A DNA stretch of 64,000 nucleotides from Dichetophora obliterata (GCA_963920525.1 OY986438.1:194337962-194401961), one strand, 5' to 3'; shown: positions 1 to 11,671, numbered from the stretch's first letter. Program-made: numbers and translations. The notes: generated by a model not told the origin, from the letters alone.

Positions 1-83
1 ACAAATTTTTAAATTCTTTTATCGAAGGTTAACTGATTATAAAGTTTTTACCACGTATTATCTACATGCCAGGTATAACTTAC

Positions 84-899
84 CAGAGATACCTCCGTGC
101 CAGCCTTTGCAGCTGTTGTCAAAACGCGTGTTGCTCCAGATGCGCCCAAACCTATTACACCGCCTATAACATTATGCCAGTAACCACGTGCCTGTCGATC
201 AGACAAAGAAATGGACTGTTCATGTGAACTGCGATCGACTAAATGTGAGCCCGCACGTGCAGCTGAATATCCAGCACTTGCCAGGCCAACACCAGAAGCA
301 ACTGCCATAACAGGCGCAACAGCAGCTGCAATAACAGGCGCAGCTATTGGTAAAAGACACAGGCCTGCGATTGAGATGCCTACTGAACAAAACCCTGAAA
401 CAGTTGAAATAGTATCGCCAGTTTCCAAAACACTCGTCAAAGGGCTGCTAGCTGGAGTAGGACGAACTTCAAGGTTTACCTTGAAGAAAATGATTTATTG
501 AATATTTAATTAAATTATTATTTTATAATAACAATTGCAGTTAAAACTTACATCTTGGCTATTAAAAGTGTAGAAACCTTTTGACGGAGCAACCATGGTA
601 CCCTTGGGCAAAACGTTTTGCTCGAGATAATCATTCCAATTCTTGTAGACCCGAGCGGTTTCATCAATAAAGACCATGCAGCATGCAGAGCTGTCGTTTT
701 GATCTGTTTATAATATATTATTATTGTTTTTTTTTTTTTTTGAAACAGCAATGAAAAGATGACATACCGACACATTTTCTTGCGCGAAAAACGGGATGAC
801 ATGAAAAGTTTTTGGAAAGTAACGCCTTTCGAAGAACAGTTTCTTTGGTAACCAGTACATATATAATTGATGTTAATGAGTTCCGATTTGTGTATTTTC
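84..899 (-). CDS. DUF4781-family gene A, three downstream exons (partial gene)
   Basis: Three consecutive exons read on the minus strand: 899-768, 703-552 and 479-84, all with GT-AG borders and matching phases. The joined reading contains YVLVTKETV, CHPVFRARKCV, CCMVFIDETARVYKNW, VLPKGTMVAPSKGFYTF, then a long Ala/Gly/Val hydrophobic stretch (positions about 340-250) and SISLSDRQARGYW...GLGASGATRVLT. This is the conserved core of the insect DUF4781 family (function unknown). The hydrophobic stretch could be membrane-associated, but that is inference. Gene B has the same exons: 132 bp in both for the first, 155 against 152 bp for the second, and 369 against 396 bp for the third. The reading frame is intact here. 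The gene continues leftwards beyond base 1 through a donor GTAAGT at 78-83. Confidence 0.85.
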
Positions 900-2192
900 C
901 TGAAATAAATCGGAAACAAAAGTATTTTGTTGTATTTTCAAATGCAAAATATAAAAATAATTGTGTGTTTAATAATGAAAAATTGGTATAAATATTAAAA
1001 ATACACTTTTTTTTAATTCGAATTACCTTCTTTAAACAGTAATTGTTATGGTGACATATAGCTCCTTGTCTTGTTTTGTATTTTGATTTTTTAATATGTC
1101 ATAACAGCATTCTAAGAAAATTTGTGTAAAAATTTTTTAAACTTGTAATACAAAAATGTAATTTGTTAACTTAGATTCTGAGCATGAATATATTCTTCTT
1201 TAGTTTTGAAAAAGTTCCGTTATTATGACATCAAACTTTTGGCGATATCTCGAAACTATAAATTTTTTCAGTTCAACGTATTTTTGTATGTAAAGTTGTT
1301 AATAAAATTAATAAAAATAAAAAAAGTAAACGAAAGATTATTCGAAAATATTTTGTACTTATATCTAGCTTATATCTTATATCTTATATCTACCGATTGA
1401 AATTTAAATTTTTTAATTTGCAAGCAAACATCTTCGCCATTTTCAAATCGATGTTCATCAAATTTCCTTTGTCTGAAAGGTCAATTAAGCGAATTTGCAG
1501 AAATGAGAAAAGATTTTACCGTTACTTCACCAATTCAGTGTTTTATATTGTTTCCACAAAACCGCTTTTTGTTGTAATTTGCTTTTTTCAATTTTTATTT
1601 TCCCACTCTTTTATATGCCATATCATTTATCTGCAAAAATTGCTTAATTTTGACAGAAAATTCAATAAACAGTTTCTATCATTAAAATTCATGGGCAACA
1701 AGTGTACCCCCTATTATTTTTTGGATACAATTTTATTTTTCCGCTTATTTGCCAAATTTTCAGCTTAATTAAGCTTAAACCTAGCCCGCTTTACTTCACT
1801 CCACGCTTTGTCCTGAAAAAAGGGCTTAACTAAAGTGGGACACTCCCATTTTTAGTACAATTGGCGAGCCTTTAACATTGGGCCCATTTCTGCCCAATGA
1901 AACGAAGTCATCTCATTTCCCATACAAATTCTCAGTTACTATTCAGCTCATTTAAAAGAAATGAATGATATTGGATACGTTCTAAAAGTTTATTACAAAG
2001 TTTATTACAAAAAAACCCATTAAAAACAAAGGAAAAAGTCAAACAACAAATTATTTTATACACGTGTATCATCATCAATATCAACCAGTAAAAACAAAAC
2101 GAAAGAGATACTTTCGCAAAAAAACCGATGTAAGCACTTTTGAATGACTCATTCCAAATGAGTCATTTGGCCCAATTTAAACGTAGTATTAA

Positions 2193-2311
2193 ACGTTCTC
2201 GGTCATTTGTGATCAAACATTTTAATAACACGCACAACACAATTGATCAATAGAAGCTAGGTCAAAGTACTTCCAAGGGCTGAAATGGCCAGTTTATTTT
2301 TTTATTATACG
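2193..2311. repeat. Interspersed repeat, inverted copy at 12318-12438
   Basis: About 120 bp running from ACGTTCTCGGTCATTTGTG through GATCAATAGAAGCTAGGTC to GAAATGGCC and TTATTATAC. The reverse complement recurs at 12318-12438 with a few differences. No coding capacity. Family unknown. Confidence 0.7.
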
Positions 2312-2500
2312 ACTAAAACCGTTTTAAATATAGCATTTTCATTGATTTGTGGACGGTTGAAGGGGGCGCGGAAACCCATTACCCATTTACCATACAAATA
2401 AAATTACCAAAATTTAGTCTTGTACGACCAAAACCGTCTGAAATATAGCATTTTTAGCATATAGTGGACGTGAATAGTAGGAGTGGCAAATCAATAGCCT
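2310..2500. repeat. Interspersed repeat with 'AAAACCGT..AATATAGCATTTT' blocks
   Basis: Two imperfect copies of a block (ACGACTAAAACCGTTTTAAA then TATAGCATTTT) lie within this stretch, and a third copy is at about 30436-30520. Each is followed by a GTGGACG- or GTAGGCAG-like motif and a G-rich stretch. Unclassified non-coding repeat. Confidence 0.5.
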
Positions 2501-2903
2501 ATCACGATTTAGTGTAAATAACAAATCGTTTGGTACCTGTATCGTCTAAATCGGTTCAGTGGTTCTCGCGTGATTCTCAAACATCTGTGCAGTGTCAAGA
2601 ATGCAATATAAAAGCAAAAATTGCCAAAAATACTAAACTGGCTGAGTTTGACAGTTATGGTCACTAAGAAAGAGAGCACATTCAGCCCTAACACTACCTT
2701 GTCTAGTTCTACTATGATATATACCTTGAGTGATACCAAGTTATGTAATGAGATTGTACACGAAATTGTATTGTCTGTAGGCAAAACGCCCCACTTGTTT
2801 GCTTTGTTTGATTACTAACGTTGTTCCAACGGTCGCAACGTTTATGGCTTGAATTCCAACAGTTTCCACAATATTACCATTAATTTCCGCTAAAGTTACT
2901 TAC

Positions 2904-3106
2904 TTTGTTCCCAAACACTTTTGAATAGATTTTGACGAATTCTTTCAATCGCATTTTGTTTAGTACAACGTTTTTTTATTTCCGGGATAGCAGTTCTAGC
3001 TTTTTCAGTTTTTGGGTCTGAATCTTTTAATTCTTCTTCTTCTTCTTGATCGCGAATGAGATTCTTAATTTTATCCTTTAAAATATCGGCCTGATTCGCG
3101 GAGAGT
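2904..3106 (-). CDS. Predicted N-terminal exon of DUF4781 gene A
   Basis: An internal exon on the minus strand with acceptor ATATTTCAG and donor CAAA/GTAAGT. It encodes 67 codons starting LSANQADILKDKIKN, then an acidic run (QEEEEELKD), and ends NAIERIRQNLFKSVWEQ. Its end phase (one base, A) joins exactly to the exon starting at 899 (GA AAA TAC). A stop lies just upstream in frame, so the start codon must be in an earlier exon, which I could not find. Assignment to gene A rests on position, strand, phase fit and a plausible hydrophilic N-terminal composition. I did not confirm it by homology. Confidence 0.6.
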
Positions 3107-5603
3107 CTGAAATATTAAATTGAAAAAAAAAATTATTAGCATTTCTACATAAATAAAAATAAATAAATAAAATAAAAATTAATCCAAATTTTTCGTAGTT
3201 TCTGTATTTATAGTAAAAGGTTTCCTACCATATGAGTCGTCGCGAGTCGTTTTCGTTGGCACTTGTTATCGATGTCGCTATCACCTCAATGCTAAATCGG
3301 TACTCGCTACGTCGCAGAGTGAGTCGTGTAGAACATGCTAGCTGGACAAAATTATTTGCTTGAATTTTTTCATGGGTACATGCATAATGATTATTTTAAT
3401 GTTTGAAAATTTTAGTTTGAGGCACATCCTAAACTTAGATTCCTACCACACTTAATGTGTGCTTTGTATGACATCTGTGCCTACCGTGCCCCTAATTGAT
3501 TTGGTTATTTTTATGTGTAAAACTTTTGGTTATCAAAGCGGTAGCTATAAAATTATTTGTGTTAAATAAGAGTAAGCGTGATTGTTGAGGAAGGCTTTAG
3601 GCAAATGAGGTTGGAATTAAGGCACACTCGAGAAGATATTTTCTAAAAATTTTTGTTATTTATACTTAAAATTCTATTTGCATGTAAATTTTACATCATC
3701 AGTGTAAGTAGAAAAAATGTTTTCTTTTTTGTAACATATATTTTTTATATATAAAGATTGCGCTGAAGTTGGTGTGCTTAAAAAAGGTGAAAATCGGGTC
3801 ACATCATAGCACGGCTCCAGATCGTCAGCACAAAAAAAGAGAAAAATGCATTCGAAACTGGACTGTTTTTTTGTTGAAAACAGTATCCCTGACGATAATG
3901 GCGGAAAAAAATTGACCTTCAGCTCGAATTAAACGCAAAATCATGGTGTAAGAAAACTATTTCTTACACCATGAGCAAAATCATAAATTAAGGGGACAGT
4001 ACACACCTGAATTTTAAAAAAATCAAATTTATTTTTATGATTGATTTTTGTTCAAAAGACCCCTCAAAGAATCTATTTTTAATGATATAAAATTCGAAAT
4101 GAATTTCTATGTTAAATAGTGAAGGTTTTAAACGCAGAGCGTCAAGGCTGTAAATTCGGTGTTAAAAACTTTAAAGCACTTTTTCTAGAAATCACATTTT
4201 TGGAGTTGGCGGGTGATAAAAAAAAACCTTCTACACTGACCGTTCTGAAATTTTAATATGTTATTGTACACATATAAGTCTATAGATTGAACCACGGATA
4301 GAAAGATCGGTAAAGTATTTTGGGTTTTCAAGGGATTTTTTGTTAATCTATAGCGGCTTTGATGCTGATTAAAACCCGGTTTTTATTTTTTTTCAGACCA
4401 AAGAAAAAAATAGATTGTTCTCAATTTTTGAGTCAAAAACTAGTAATTAACAGCAAAAATATAATTTTAATCATACATTTATCAGGGATGGAAAAGAAGG
4501 TGCGTGAACATAAATTCGTAAATGCGACGATAATTAGCGTAGACTCAAACCAATCCTTTTTATCCGCAAAAAGTTCAGCTCGTACTTTTTGCAAAAAAAC
4601 TAATTAAATTCGATCTGCAGTTTTTTGAGGTCAAAAACCTATCTGCTTCCTTATATGCAATACATATCAAGTTTGCATTTTTGATAAAAAGAGTACGAAT
4701 TTAACTTTTTGTGTATAAAAATTACTGGTTTGAGTCTTTGCTAAGTTTGCGTCGGATATACAAATTTAAAGGCGACTCACTTTGGAAAAGAAAGGGAATT
4801 TTTAATTTTTATATCAAGAGAAATGAGTACTTTATTTTTCCTTGAAAGAGAGAAGTCCTTGAAAAGACTTTGACAGAGCTTCTATTAATAATAGAATTTG
4901 TGAATAATAGTAATTTGTGTTGTGTGTGTAATATGTCATGTGTCATTGAACACAAATGATCGAGAATTTAACCTACTAATTGCTATTTGCTTTAAAAGCC
5001 AAAACTTCAAATTTTTAATCCATTTCTCATTCTTACGATCTTTTATTTTCTTTTCGAAAAAAATATTTTGTATTTTAAACCGTGACGTAAGAAAGGCAAG
5101 TGTTATTCATATCCATTCATTAGTTTCTTCGATTTCTTTACCCATTTGCTTCTTTTTGTATGTTTATTCTTTTTTTCAGTTAACACTCAGCATAATTCAA
5201 AAGTGTTGATTTTTTTATTGTTAATGGGTACGCCGCTTCAGGAAAGAAAATTTGTTGATAATTTGATAAGAAAAGTGACAAAATAACACTTTGAATCAAG
5301 CAAAACAAAAATGTTTATTCTGTAACTACAATTTTGTGAGATTAAATAAAAACATTATCTATAAATTTTGTCTGCTGCATTTCTAATCTTTTGCTCGTCT
5401 TTTGCTAGATTTATAGTGAGCGAGACTTCATGTGAAAGTAAAAACACTTAAAGTTTCTTATTCTTCCTTTAAATAATTAAACTTTTACTCGAGTTAATCA
5501 CGAAGTAGCTCTTATTCGATTGGATACGAAAGGTATAGATGTTTAATCCCGGAAGTCAAAAGAGTTGAATTCGTTCGGGATCTACTTCCTTAATATGTAC
5601 ATA
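3107..5603. other. Intergenic or first-intron sequence, no gene recognised
   Basis: AT-rich sequence upstream of gene A on the minus strand. The first exon and promoter of gene A should lie here or further right, but no convincing ATG exon was seen. The stretch at about 3230-3340, rich in GTCGT/GAGTCG motifs, looks like a repeat fragment. A short hairpin lies at 3942-3973. Other open frames are short and low in complexity. Confidence 0.5.
3942..3973. repeat. 13-bp perfect hairpin flanked by a 10-bp direct repeat
   Basis: CATGGTGTAAGAA (3942-3954) and its exact reverse complement (3961-3973) are separated by 6 bases. The 10-mer GCAAAATCAT occurs directly on either side, overlapping the left arm. 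No T-run follows in the manner of a bacterial terminator; this is more likely a templated insertion. Confidence 0.7.
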
Positions 5604-6309
5604 CAGTGATGTGCAAAGAAATAAGAACGCTTGTATTTTTATATTTAAAGCTGCATGAATTAAATGCAAGGTTCTCCAGATATAGCACTAATTCCCTCGG
5701 TTGGTGATTCCCCATGATTATTGAGTAAAAAAATGCTATGATGACGGTCACCCCTCCCCCCTTTGGGAGCTAGAGAGAAAAAACTGAAAAATATATGTCA
5801 TTACATATTATTCCATTTTTAATGTATCTCTTAGCCGATTTCCAAAGTTTATATTTTGTTAAGAAAATTTAATTTTCCCAGAAACCCAGTAGTGTGTAGC
5901 GGCCTTTAAAAAAGACGGTAAGAAAAACCTAAATTATTAAAACTCAATTCGCATCTCTGCGAAAAAGTTTAGCTTTTTGCACAAATATTGAGTTATATTA
6001 AAATAAAACATCAGCTGTTTTCTCAAAGTTTACTCAAGTCAGATTTTATCATGCATTAAAGTGAAAATTTCTAATAAGAAAAAAGTGCAAATATAGCAGA
6101 GGTAAATTTTTAAAATTTATAAAAATGGTGATTGGTATTGTGTGAAAAAGCTTTTTTTTATTATTTACCATAAAAACTTTTTTTAACTTTATAAAGGCCA
6201 CCGCGCATGGAATACCATTCATCTAATCATTTTGTAGGAAAGTGTTGCACATAACTTTACTTGTGTTTATTTATAAATAAATTAAAAAAAGTCAACATAA
6301 TAAATTAAA

Positions 6310-6447
6310 ACTTCATGAGATTTTGGATGTTCTTGAGGAATGTAATGAAGAAGAAGTTGGAACTCCTACCATTGGCACAAATATTTGTATTTTGCCTCCA
6401 AGAGAGGTACCACTAGCCGAATCAGACTGCGATTCCGCGCTATGAGA
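6310..6447 (+). pseudogene. Possible piggyBac-like transposase N-terminal fragment
   Basis: A short open stretch reads KLKLHEILDVLEECNEEE, then ICILPPREVPLAESDCDSA and a stop. Acidic segments with an 'I-x-PP-x-x-V...D-S/D' pattern are common at the N-terminus of PGBD/piggyBac-like transposases. The rest of the protein was not found; a hAT-like insertion follows 18 bases after the stop. The assignment is a weak guess from composition. Confidence 0.25.
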
Positions 6448-6464
6448 TTATGATTAGATTGTAA

Positions 6465-7967
6465 TAGGACTTTCAATCCCGGGATCCCGAAATCCCGGGA
6501 TTACAAACCCATTTCTAGTCCCGGAATCCCGGAATTCCAAAACCTAAATCCCGTGATTTTATTCATAAGAAAATAATACCATGATCAGCAACTATAAATG
6601 CAACTGCAATGTAAACGATGCTTTTTTAAAATATCGAAATCGCCGTGTCTTTTTTTATCACACTTTGAATGTCTATTTTTTAGTTTAGGTCTGTTTCCGA
6701 ACATTCGTACCAAAAAATTCGCAAAAGATAGCGAAAATAAGTAATCCAGTCCTTGTCAAATGTTGCCATTTTCTGCTACATAAATTTGGCGTAGCAGAAA
6801 TTCGCAGCAATTCGTAAGCTGCCATGTTTTTACTGCTGATATCAGATTAGAGTACCAGCCATTAAAAAAAAAAAAAAAAAAAAACAACAAAAAAAAAAAC
6901 AAGTAAGTAAGTAAGTAGATTTTATTGAGTCTTCCAAAAAAAATTTTACATATAGATTTCTTACACACTAATACAAAAAAAAAAAAAAAAAAAAAAAAAA
7001 ACAACAGGAAAGCCAAGTTATTCTTTTGATCCAACATTTGTCAAATTTTTACAATAGAAATAAACATATGTTTTTGACTTCAAAGATTTCAACTTTTTGA
7101 TATTTGCAATTTTCACGCAAAGAGAGCGTTTTGCCACTTACTCTCTCAAATTTTATAATTTGCTAATTTCTGCTACAACAGACCTTTTGTTTTGGTTGTG
7201 ATATTAAAAGAATCTATTTACTACGCTGTTCGACTTTCATGGACTTTTGAAAGTAACAATAGTTTTATTGTGTAATCTTTTTACTAAAAAGGAATATTTT
7301 ATTCACATCATACTTAACTAGTTTATTTGAATAAGAATTTTTGTTTTCTTTTTAAATTTTTTAAAAGCTAAATTTATGTTGTCATAACGTTTTTTATTAA
7401 ATAAACTTATTTTATAATTTAAATATTTAAAAATTTGAAAATATCTTTAATTAAGGACCGTAAGGGTTATGATTTTTATAAACAAAAATCATAATACCGT
7501 AATTGTTAATTTAGTATAATTTTGTTTCGATCTAATTTGATCAGGTGATGTATGTATATCTTTTCAATCATAAAATTTACAAGTGCTTCCTTTAAAAATA
7601 CAAAATGGGATTTCAGAATTCGACTTTTTCTTCCAGTTATTGTTGAATTTTTTTTCTTGTATTCTACTTTGTGCATTGCAACTGTAACTTTTGTCTGCAT
7701 TAGTAATTACGATTTCGTCTAAGTGTTGTCTTATAAAATTTCGAGTGTTTTTGATTATTTGATTTGAATAAGGATTGAGTTTGGATATTTATTTAAAAAA
7801 AAAATATGCAAAAAGAAAGAGTTATTAACGGTTCCTGCTTTTAATTCAGCAAATTATTTTAAAATTTTGCCGTTTATGATCCCAAAAAATCCCGGGATCT
7901 CGGGATCATAAATTTCAAATCCCGAAATCCCGGGATTTGCTAAAACCTTGCGGGATTGAAAGCCCCA
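6465..7967. mobile_element. hAT-like element with CCCGGGAT-rich ends
   Basis: Ends read TAGGACTTTCAATCCCGGGA (left) and, reversed, TGGGGCTTTCAATCCCGCAA (right), with further inverted CCCGGGATTTCGGGAT blocks just inside. Flanks GATTGTAA and GATTATAC match at 6 of 8 positions, compatible with a worn 8-bp hAT duplication. The interior is poly-A/T-rich (6860-7010) and no transposase was seen, so it is non-autonomous. Confidence 0.5.
6901..6960 (-). repeat. Possible 3' tail of a non-LTR element, (ACTT)n
   Basis: On the minus strand the sequence reads AAGACTCAATAAAATC followed by (TACT)n. The Gag-only retroelement ends in the same way (AAGACTCAATAAAG then (TAC)n) at 13807-13850. This may be the end of a related, 5'-truncated copy; too little remains to be sure. 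Confidence 0.3.
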
Positions 7968-9117
7968 GATTATACCAAGTATATCTCCTCTCAACCATGT
8001 CAGGCGTCATTTGATGAATATTGAAGCAAAGTAACATCATATTACTGCAAACGAAGATGATTCTGATTCGGACTCTGATTCTGACCTAATTTTGGAACTA
8101 TTATCAGAAAGACTGCGTCTGTCTGGCAAGCAAGTAAAATCGGTAGTTCTACTTTATAATAATTTTCTTTTATAAATGCAACTTTTGCCAGCGATGATGC
8201 TAGATATGATGCCAACGTCCACTTCATCCAAAAAACTGCTTTATGGCTTACCACAATGTAACAATACCGCAAAACGAATGAAAAGCAATTTATTTTTCAT
8301 TAATATATAATACTGATCTCCAATTCAAAAAACCTTAAGATAAAAACATTTTTTAAAAATTTCAAAAAGTGTGTTTTTTTAGATGAATGGTATTCTATGC
8401 ACAGCGTCCTTAAAAAAGGACGGTCTGGAAAAGTAGGAACATTAAAATTCCGATCGATGTGAGTAGTTTAATTTTCTTATTTAGCTAAAAATAACACGGT
8501 TCAGAAAATTTCATCTTCCTGACTTTTATAGTTTCGTCTACGCACTAATGGGTTAAGTTGCATAAAACCACAATTAAGTAAGTGATGAGCAACTAAATTT
8601 TAAAAAAGTTTTTAATTCAACTTTGATAATAAATATAGCGATTATTAAAAAATTTTTTGATAATTTTTATGATGTAATTTTTTTATGATAAAGTTTTCTA
8701 TTGACTTGGTTTTTGATCCTGCCATAGTACTCGAGTACTCAATGCAAACATAACTGCTTTTTCAGTTTAAATTGCCACACGTAAAACAGTTAGTTTTTAG
8801 TGTGGTACGATTAGAAAACGGTTTTTGTATCATTGGTTTGAAGGTAATTTAGTCTCTTTTTCAAGATGCTAGTGGCTTTTGAGATCGGTTAAGAGATAAA
8901 TAAAATATAGAGTAAGACGTTGACACATATTATCAAGTTTTTTCTCTCTAGCTCCCAAAGGGGGAGGGGTGAACCTCATCCTTGCATATTTTTACTCGAC
9001 TAATCAAGAAGAATCACCACCCGAGGTAGTGAAATCTATATCTACGGCACCTTGCATATAATTCAAGCAGCTTTAAATATAAAAATACAGGTGTACCTAT
9101 TTATTTTCACATCATTG

Positions 9118-9690
9118 TATAAGTTAACGACACATGTTAATACGCCCACGAATCAACATTCAACGATAGCGACAGCGATGGACAACAATAGCCAGCCACC
9201 TGTAATGTGAGCGCTGAACGTGACTATCCAGCGAGCAGCTGCTCGCGAAATAAATAACATAGAACTTGCAACAGTGAGAAAATGTAGACACTGCATTTTC
9301 TCATGATCTTAAACTTGTTATTCCTAGAAGTTTAGTTCTTTATAATATTCTTCTTCTTCTATTAAAATTATTACTTATGATTGTTTGTAAAAGTTCTTAG
9401 CTTTAGTTCCAAATTTGATGTTATTGCAAACAGTTGAGCATAGCTCAAAAAAATAAATATTAAATAAAGAACTCCGGATCGTCGTTTTTATTTCGAGAAA
9501 CCGATCTGTTTACTTATATATTGTAATCCTTGTTTTATAAAAGTTAATTAATTAAAAAAAGATAAAAACAAATTAAGAGAAACATAAAACTAAATCAATA
9601 AGTACTTTTTGACTAGATTTCAAGGAACACTTCTGCAAAAAAATAAAAGTGAATTGGAATTGTTTTCACTGTTTTGAATTGATTATTTAA
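9118..9690. other. No gene seen
   Basis: AT-rich flank between the Tc1-type element and a hAT transposase fragment. Nothing beyond short low-complexity frames was recognised. Confidence 0.5.
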
Positions 9691-9694
9691 TAAT

Positions 9695-9893
9695 TTAAAT
9701 TATGTTACGATATTCTTTTTGTCAAACCAGATGTCCTCACCAATTGAACGCAGAAAAACTAACATATTGACATGTTTTGGCGAAAGGCGGTTGCGTAATT
9801 GGTTGGCGATAATACCTGCATGCGAGAACAAGTATTCGCAAAGTACGGACGTACTTGTAGGCAAGATAATTTTTGCAGTATCCCACACCTAAA
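9695..9893 (-). pseudogene. hAT transposase C-terminal dimerisation-domain fragment
   Basis: The minus-strand reading VWDTAKIILPTSTSVLCEYL, FSHAGIIANQLRNRL, SPKHVNMLVFLRSI matches the hAT C-terminal (Dimer_Tnp_hAT) pattern: LCIPATSVPSERVFS, then AG-x(4-6)-RNRLSP-x-HV-x-MLVFL. Only about 60 residues remain and no catalytic region or termini are visible nearby. Remnant of a dead element. Confidence 0.75.
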
Positions 9894-10491
9894 GTAACTC
9901 AACTCGCACTGTATCCCATAATAAAAATGGAATTTTGTTTAATATACGATTTGCTGGTGGTTGTGAAAGATATTGGCGTAGTTAAATAGGAATTCCATCA
10001 ACTTATGTTACAGTGTTATTCAGCTAACGGATCGGTCAAAAAAGTCCCAAATGTCGTCATTGGTATGTTCATCAGAAATGCATACAATATCGGGCTCAGC
10101 GATTGTTATTATAATTTTTGTTTCACCAATTCATATTTTTAAAATTGAAAATTTTTTTTGTTTACCATATTTTTAAAATTAAACAATACTAATGATTTAC
10201 GTAAACGTAGTTTAAAAATGACAAATAGTGACTTCAGTGTTGAGATTTCAGAATGCAAATTTCTGAATTTCCTATACTGCAGTGTTTATTTCATACCCGG
10301 TTTATTTCATACCCTGGAAAATAGATGGATGGAAAATTACAACATGTGGCTTAAAAGTTTGCTGATAATTGTATTACTACTATTTATATTTGGGAGTATA
10401 TTAGTACGCACTATCCAGTAAGAGTAAAATACTTCAATTGTAGTACTTTCGGCAGCACTGGCACAATTTAGCAATTAACATTAGGGGTATT
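9894..10491. other. No gene seen
   Basis: AT-rich spacer. A small open frame at 10158-10421 has no recognisable domain; its hydrophobic end is typical of random translation of AT-rich DNA. Confidence 0.45.
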
Positions 10492-10746
10492 CACGATTTA
10501 GTGCACTTGCCAGTACAGTTAAGAACTTGTGCAGTAAGGTTTTCGTGAACACACTACCATCACTATTTCAAAGCTGTTAAAATTTTTCAATGTACCCAAG
10601 TGCACAACTGCTCAAGTCCTCAAGTTTAAGGCAATAGTAGAAAAGCACTTGCGCAGATGAAGTACGTGTATTTTGTTTTTGTAAAGTGCACAAGTCCTCA
10701 AGTCCTCAACTGCACAGGCAAGTGCACTGAATCGTGAATACCACTA
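10492..10746. mobile_element. MITE, TIR TAGGGGTATTCACGATTTAG
   Basis: A 255-bp unit with ends TAGGGGTATTCACGATTTAG and, reversed, TAGTGGTATTCACGATTCAG, continuing GTGCACTTGCC on both sides. The ends resemble hAT-type non-autonomous elements. The flanks do not show a clean 8-bp duplication. The interior repeats CAAGTCCTCAAG motifs. Confidence 0.65.
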
Positions 10747-10798
10747 TTACATTTTTTCTCAAAGTTGTCTGCGTTGTTGGCGAACTGAACACCATTTA

Positions 10799-11281
10799 CT
10801 ACGTTTCCATGGCTAGTTGAGTCGGGATTACTAGGGATTAACTCCCCATGGAAACGCGAGTTGAGTTGAGCTTCGTTAAATCCACAAAACTCCACGAAAC
10901 TTGTTAGAATTAGCTGATTCTATCTGTCAAAGCGAATAAGTTCATTTATCACAAGAAAAAATGGCGAGTGGAAGAGTTTTTTGGAGTGCTGTAGAAACTT
11001 TGCTATTGATTGAAATATTTAAAGAAAAGAAAATTCTTGATATAATGGATGGAAAAAAATTTAGAAGAAGTGAAATATATAAAATTGTCGAAAGTGAGTT
11101 TATGAAAAGGGACATCGTAAATGAAAATATTGTGCATATTGAGCACAAGTGGAAAAACCTAAAAAAATTGACGATTGCAACTCGACTCGATGTTGTACAT
11201 GAAAACACTTTTGAGCTTGAAACGCCATTTTGTCAACTTGACGAAAACCCAACTCAGACTCAACTCGCCATGGAAGCATAG
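10799..11281 (+). mobile_element. Small transposon carrying a Myb/SANT-like ORF
   Basis: Ends CTACGTTTCCATGGCTAGTT and, reversed, CTATGCTTCCATGGCGAGTT, both flanked by TA. A second inverted copy of the terminal motif lies inside the left end (CCCCATGGAAACGCGAGTTG). The element contains the ORF 10961-11281. PIF/Harbinger elements often carry a Myb/SANT gene beside the transposase, so this may be an internally deleted relative, but the TSD is not diagnostic. Confidence 0.6.
10961..11281 (+). CDS. Myb/SANT-like DNA-binding protein of a transposon (truncated)
   Basis: 106 codons from ATG to stop. Residues about 6-72 follow the Myb/SANT-like pattern: FWSAVETLLLIEIFKEKK, KFRRSEIYKIVESEF, then IEHKWKNLKKL (three spaced aromatic/tryptophan helices). 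The last 30 residues run into the terminal inverted repeat, so the natural C-terminus is lost. In PIF/Harbinger transposons such proteins bind the element ends and assist the transposase. No transposase is present here. It could be translated, but that is unknown. Confidence 0.55.
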   Translation: MASGRVFWSAVETLLLIEIFKEKKILDIMDGKKFRRSEIYKIVESEFMKRDIVNENIVHIEHKWKNLKKLTIATRLDVVHENTFELETPFCQLDENPTQTQLAMEA

Positions 11282-11285
11282 TAAT

Positions 11286-11671
11286 TGTTGCTCTTGCATA
11301 GCAATCGTTTTTCACTAAGGGAAAACTAAGTGTTATCGATACAAACCTAATTGTTATTGTAACAATATTATATTAATTATGAATAAAAAAAAAAGGAATA
11401 ATTTTAATTTAGGGCCTCCGGACCCAAATATTTTTTCTTATTTTTATTAAATGTATTTGGGCCTCCTAAGTCTAATTAGAAAACAAAAATATTTGTGTCC
11501 GGGCCAAAGTAAAATTATGCCAAAAAAAGAATATCACAAAAACCGCAAATAGCCGATAAAAAATCGATTTTCGACTAATAACTGAAATCATTAATCGACT
11601 TTAAAAAGTAAAAAAATTTATGAAAAATTTGACTAATCGACTATCCATCCCTAATTTTTAATATCAGATGG
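11286..11671. other. No gene seen
   Basis: AT-rich sequence between two elements, with two GGGCCTCC/GGAGGCCC-like motifs (about 11412 and 11460) in inverted orientation that may mark a very short palindromic repeat. Confidence 0.4.

Larger units (their letters stand above)
900..2903 (-). other. Intron of gene A, AT-rich, no gene seen
   Basis: Two kilobases between the predicted N-terminal exon and the next exon of gene A. It is AT-rich with runs of A and T. Open frames here are short and lysine/phenylalanine/isoleucine-rich, as expected from base composition alone. It holds pieces of interspersed repeats listed separately (2193-2311 and about 2310-2500). Confidence 0.55.
6196..8410. mobile_element. 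Nested inverted-repeat element of unknown superfamily
   Basis: Terminal inverted repeats around CATGGAATACCATTCATCTAA at the left (from about 6206) and TTAGATGAATGGTATTCTATG at the right (8380-8400). Outward extensions AAGGCCACCGCG and AAGGACGCTGTG are similar. The exact ends and TSD were not resolved. It sits inside the Tc1-type element and itself contains a hAT-like element. Confidence 0.5.
5604..9117. mobile_element. Tc1/mariner-type element with long terminal inverted repeats
   Basis: The left end begins CAGTGATGTGCAAAGAAATA and the right end, reversed, begins CAATGATGTGAAAATAAATA. Both are flanked by TA (5602-5603 and 9118-9119). Similarity continues inward for about 280 bp and includes a shared block GGGAGCTAGAGAGAAAAAAC. 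The CAGTG terminus, TA target and long arms match IR-type Tc1 relatives. No Tc1 transposase was recognised inside. The centre is occupied by later insertions (6196-8410 and 6465-7967). Confidence 0.65.

Noticed and set aside
548..919. A 123-codon open frame on the minus strand
   Set aside because: It runs across two gene A exons and an intron in the wrong frame. The spliced frame matching gene B is the real one.
6756..7037. 93-codon frame rich in phenylalanine
   Set aside because: Translation of poly-A/T runs in the hAT-like element interior.
8042..8272. 76-codon minus-strand frame
   Set aside because: No domain. The plus strand here has an acidic DSDSDSDSD-type stretch that might belong to the decayed nested element, but too little remains to call.
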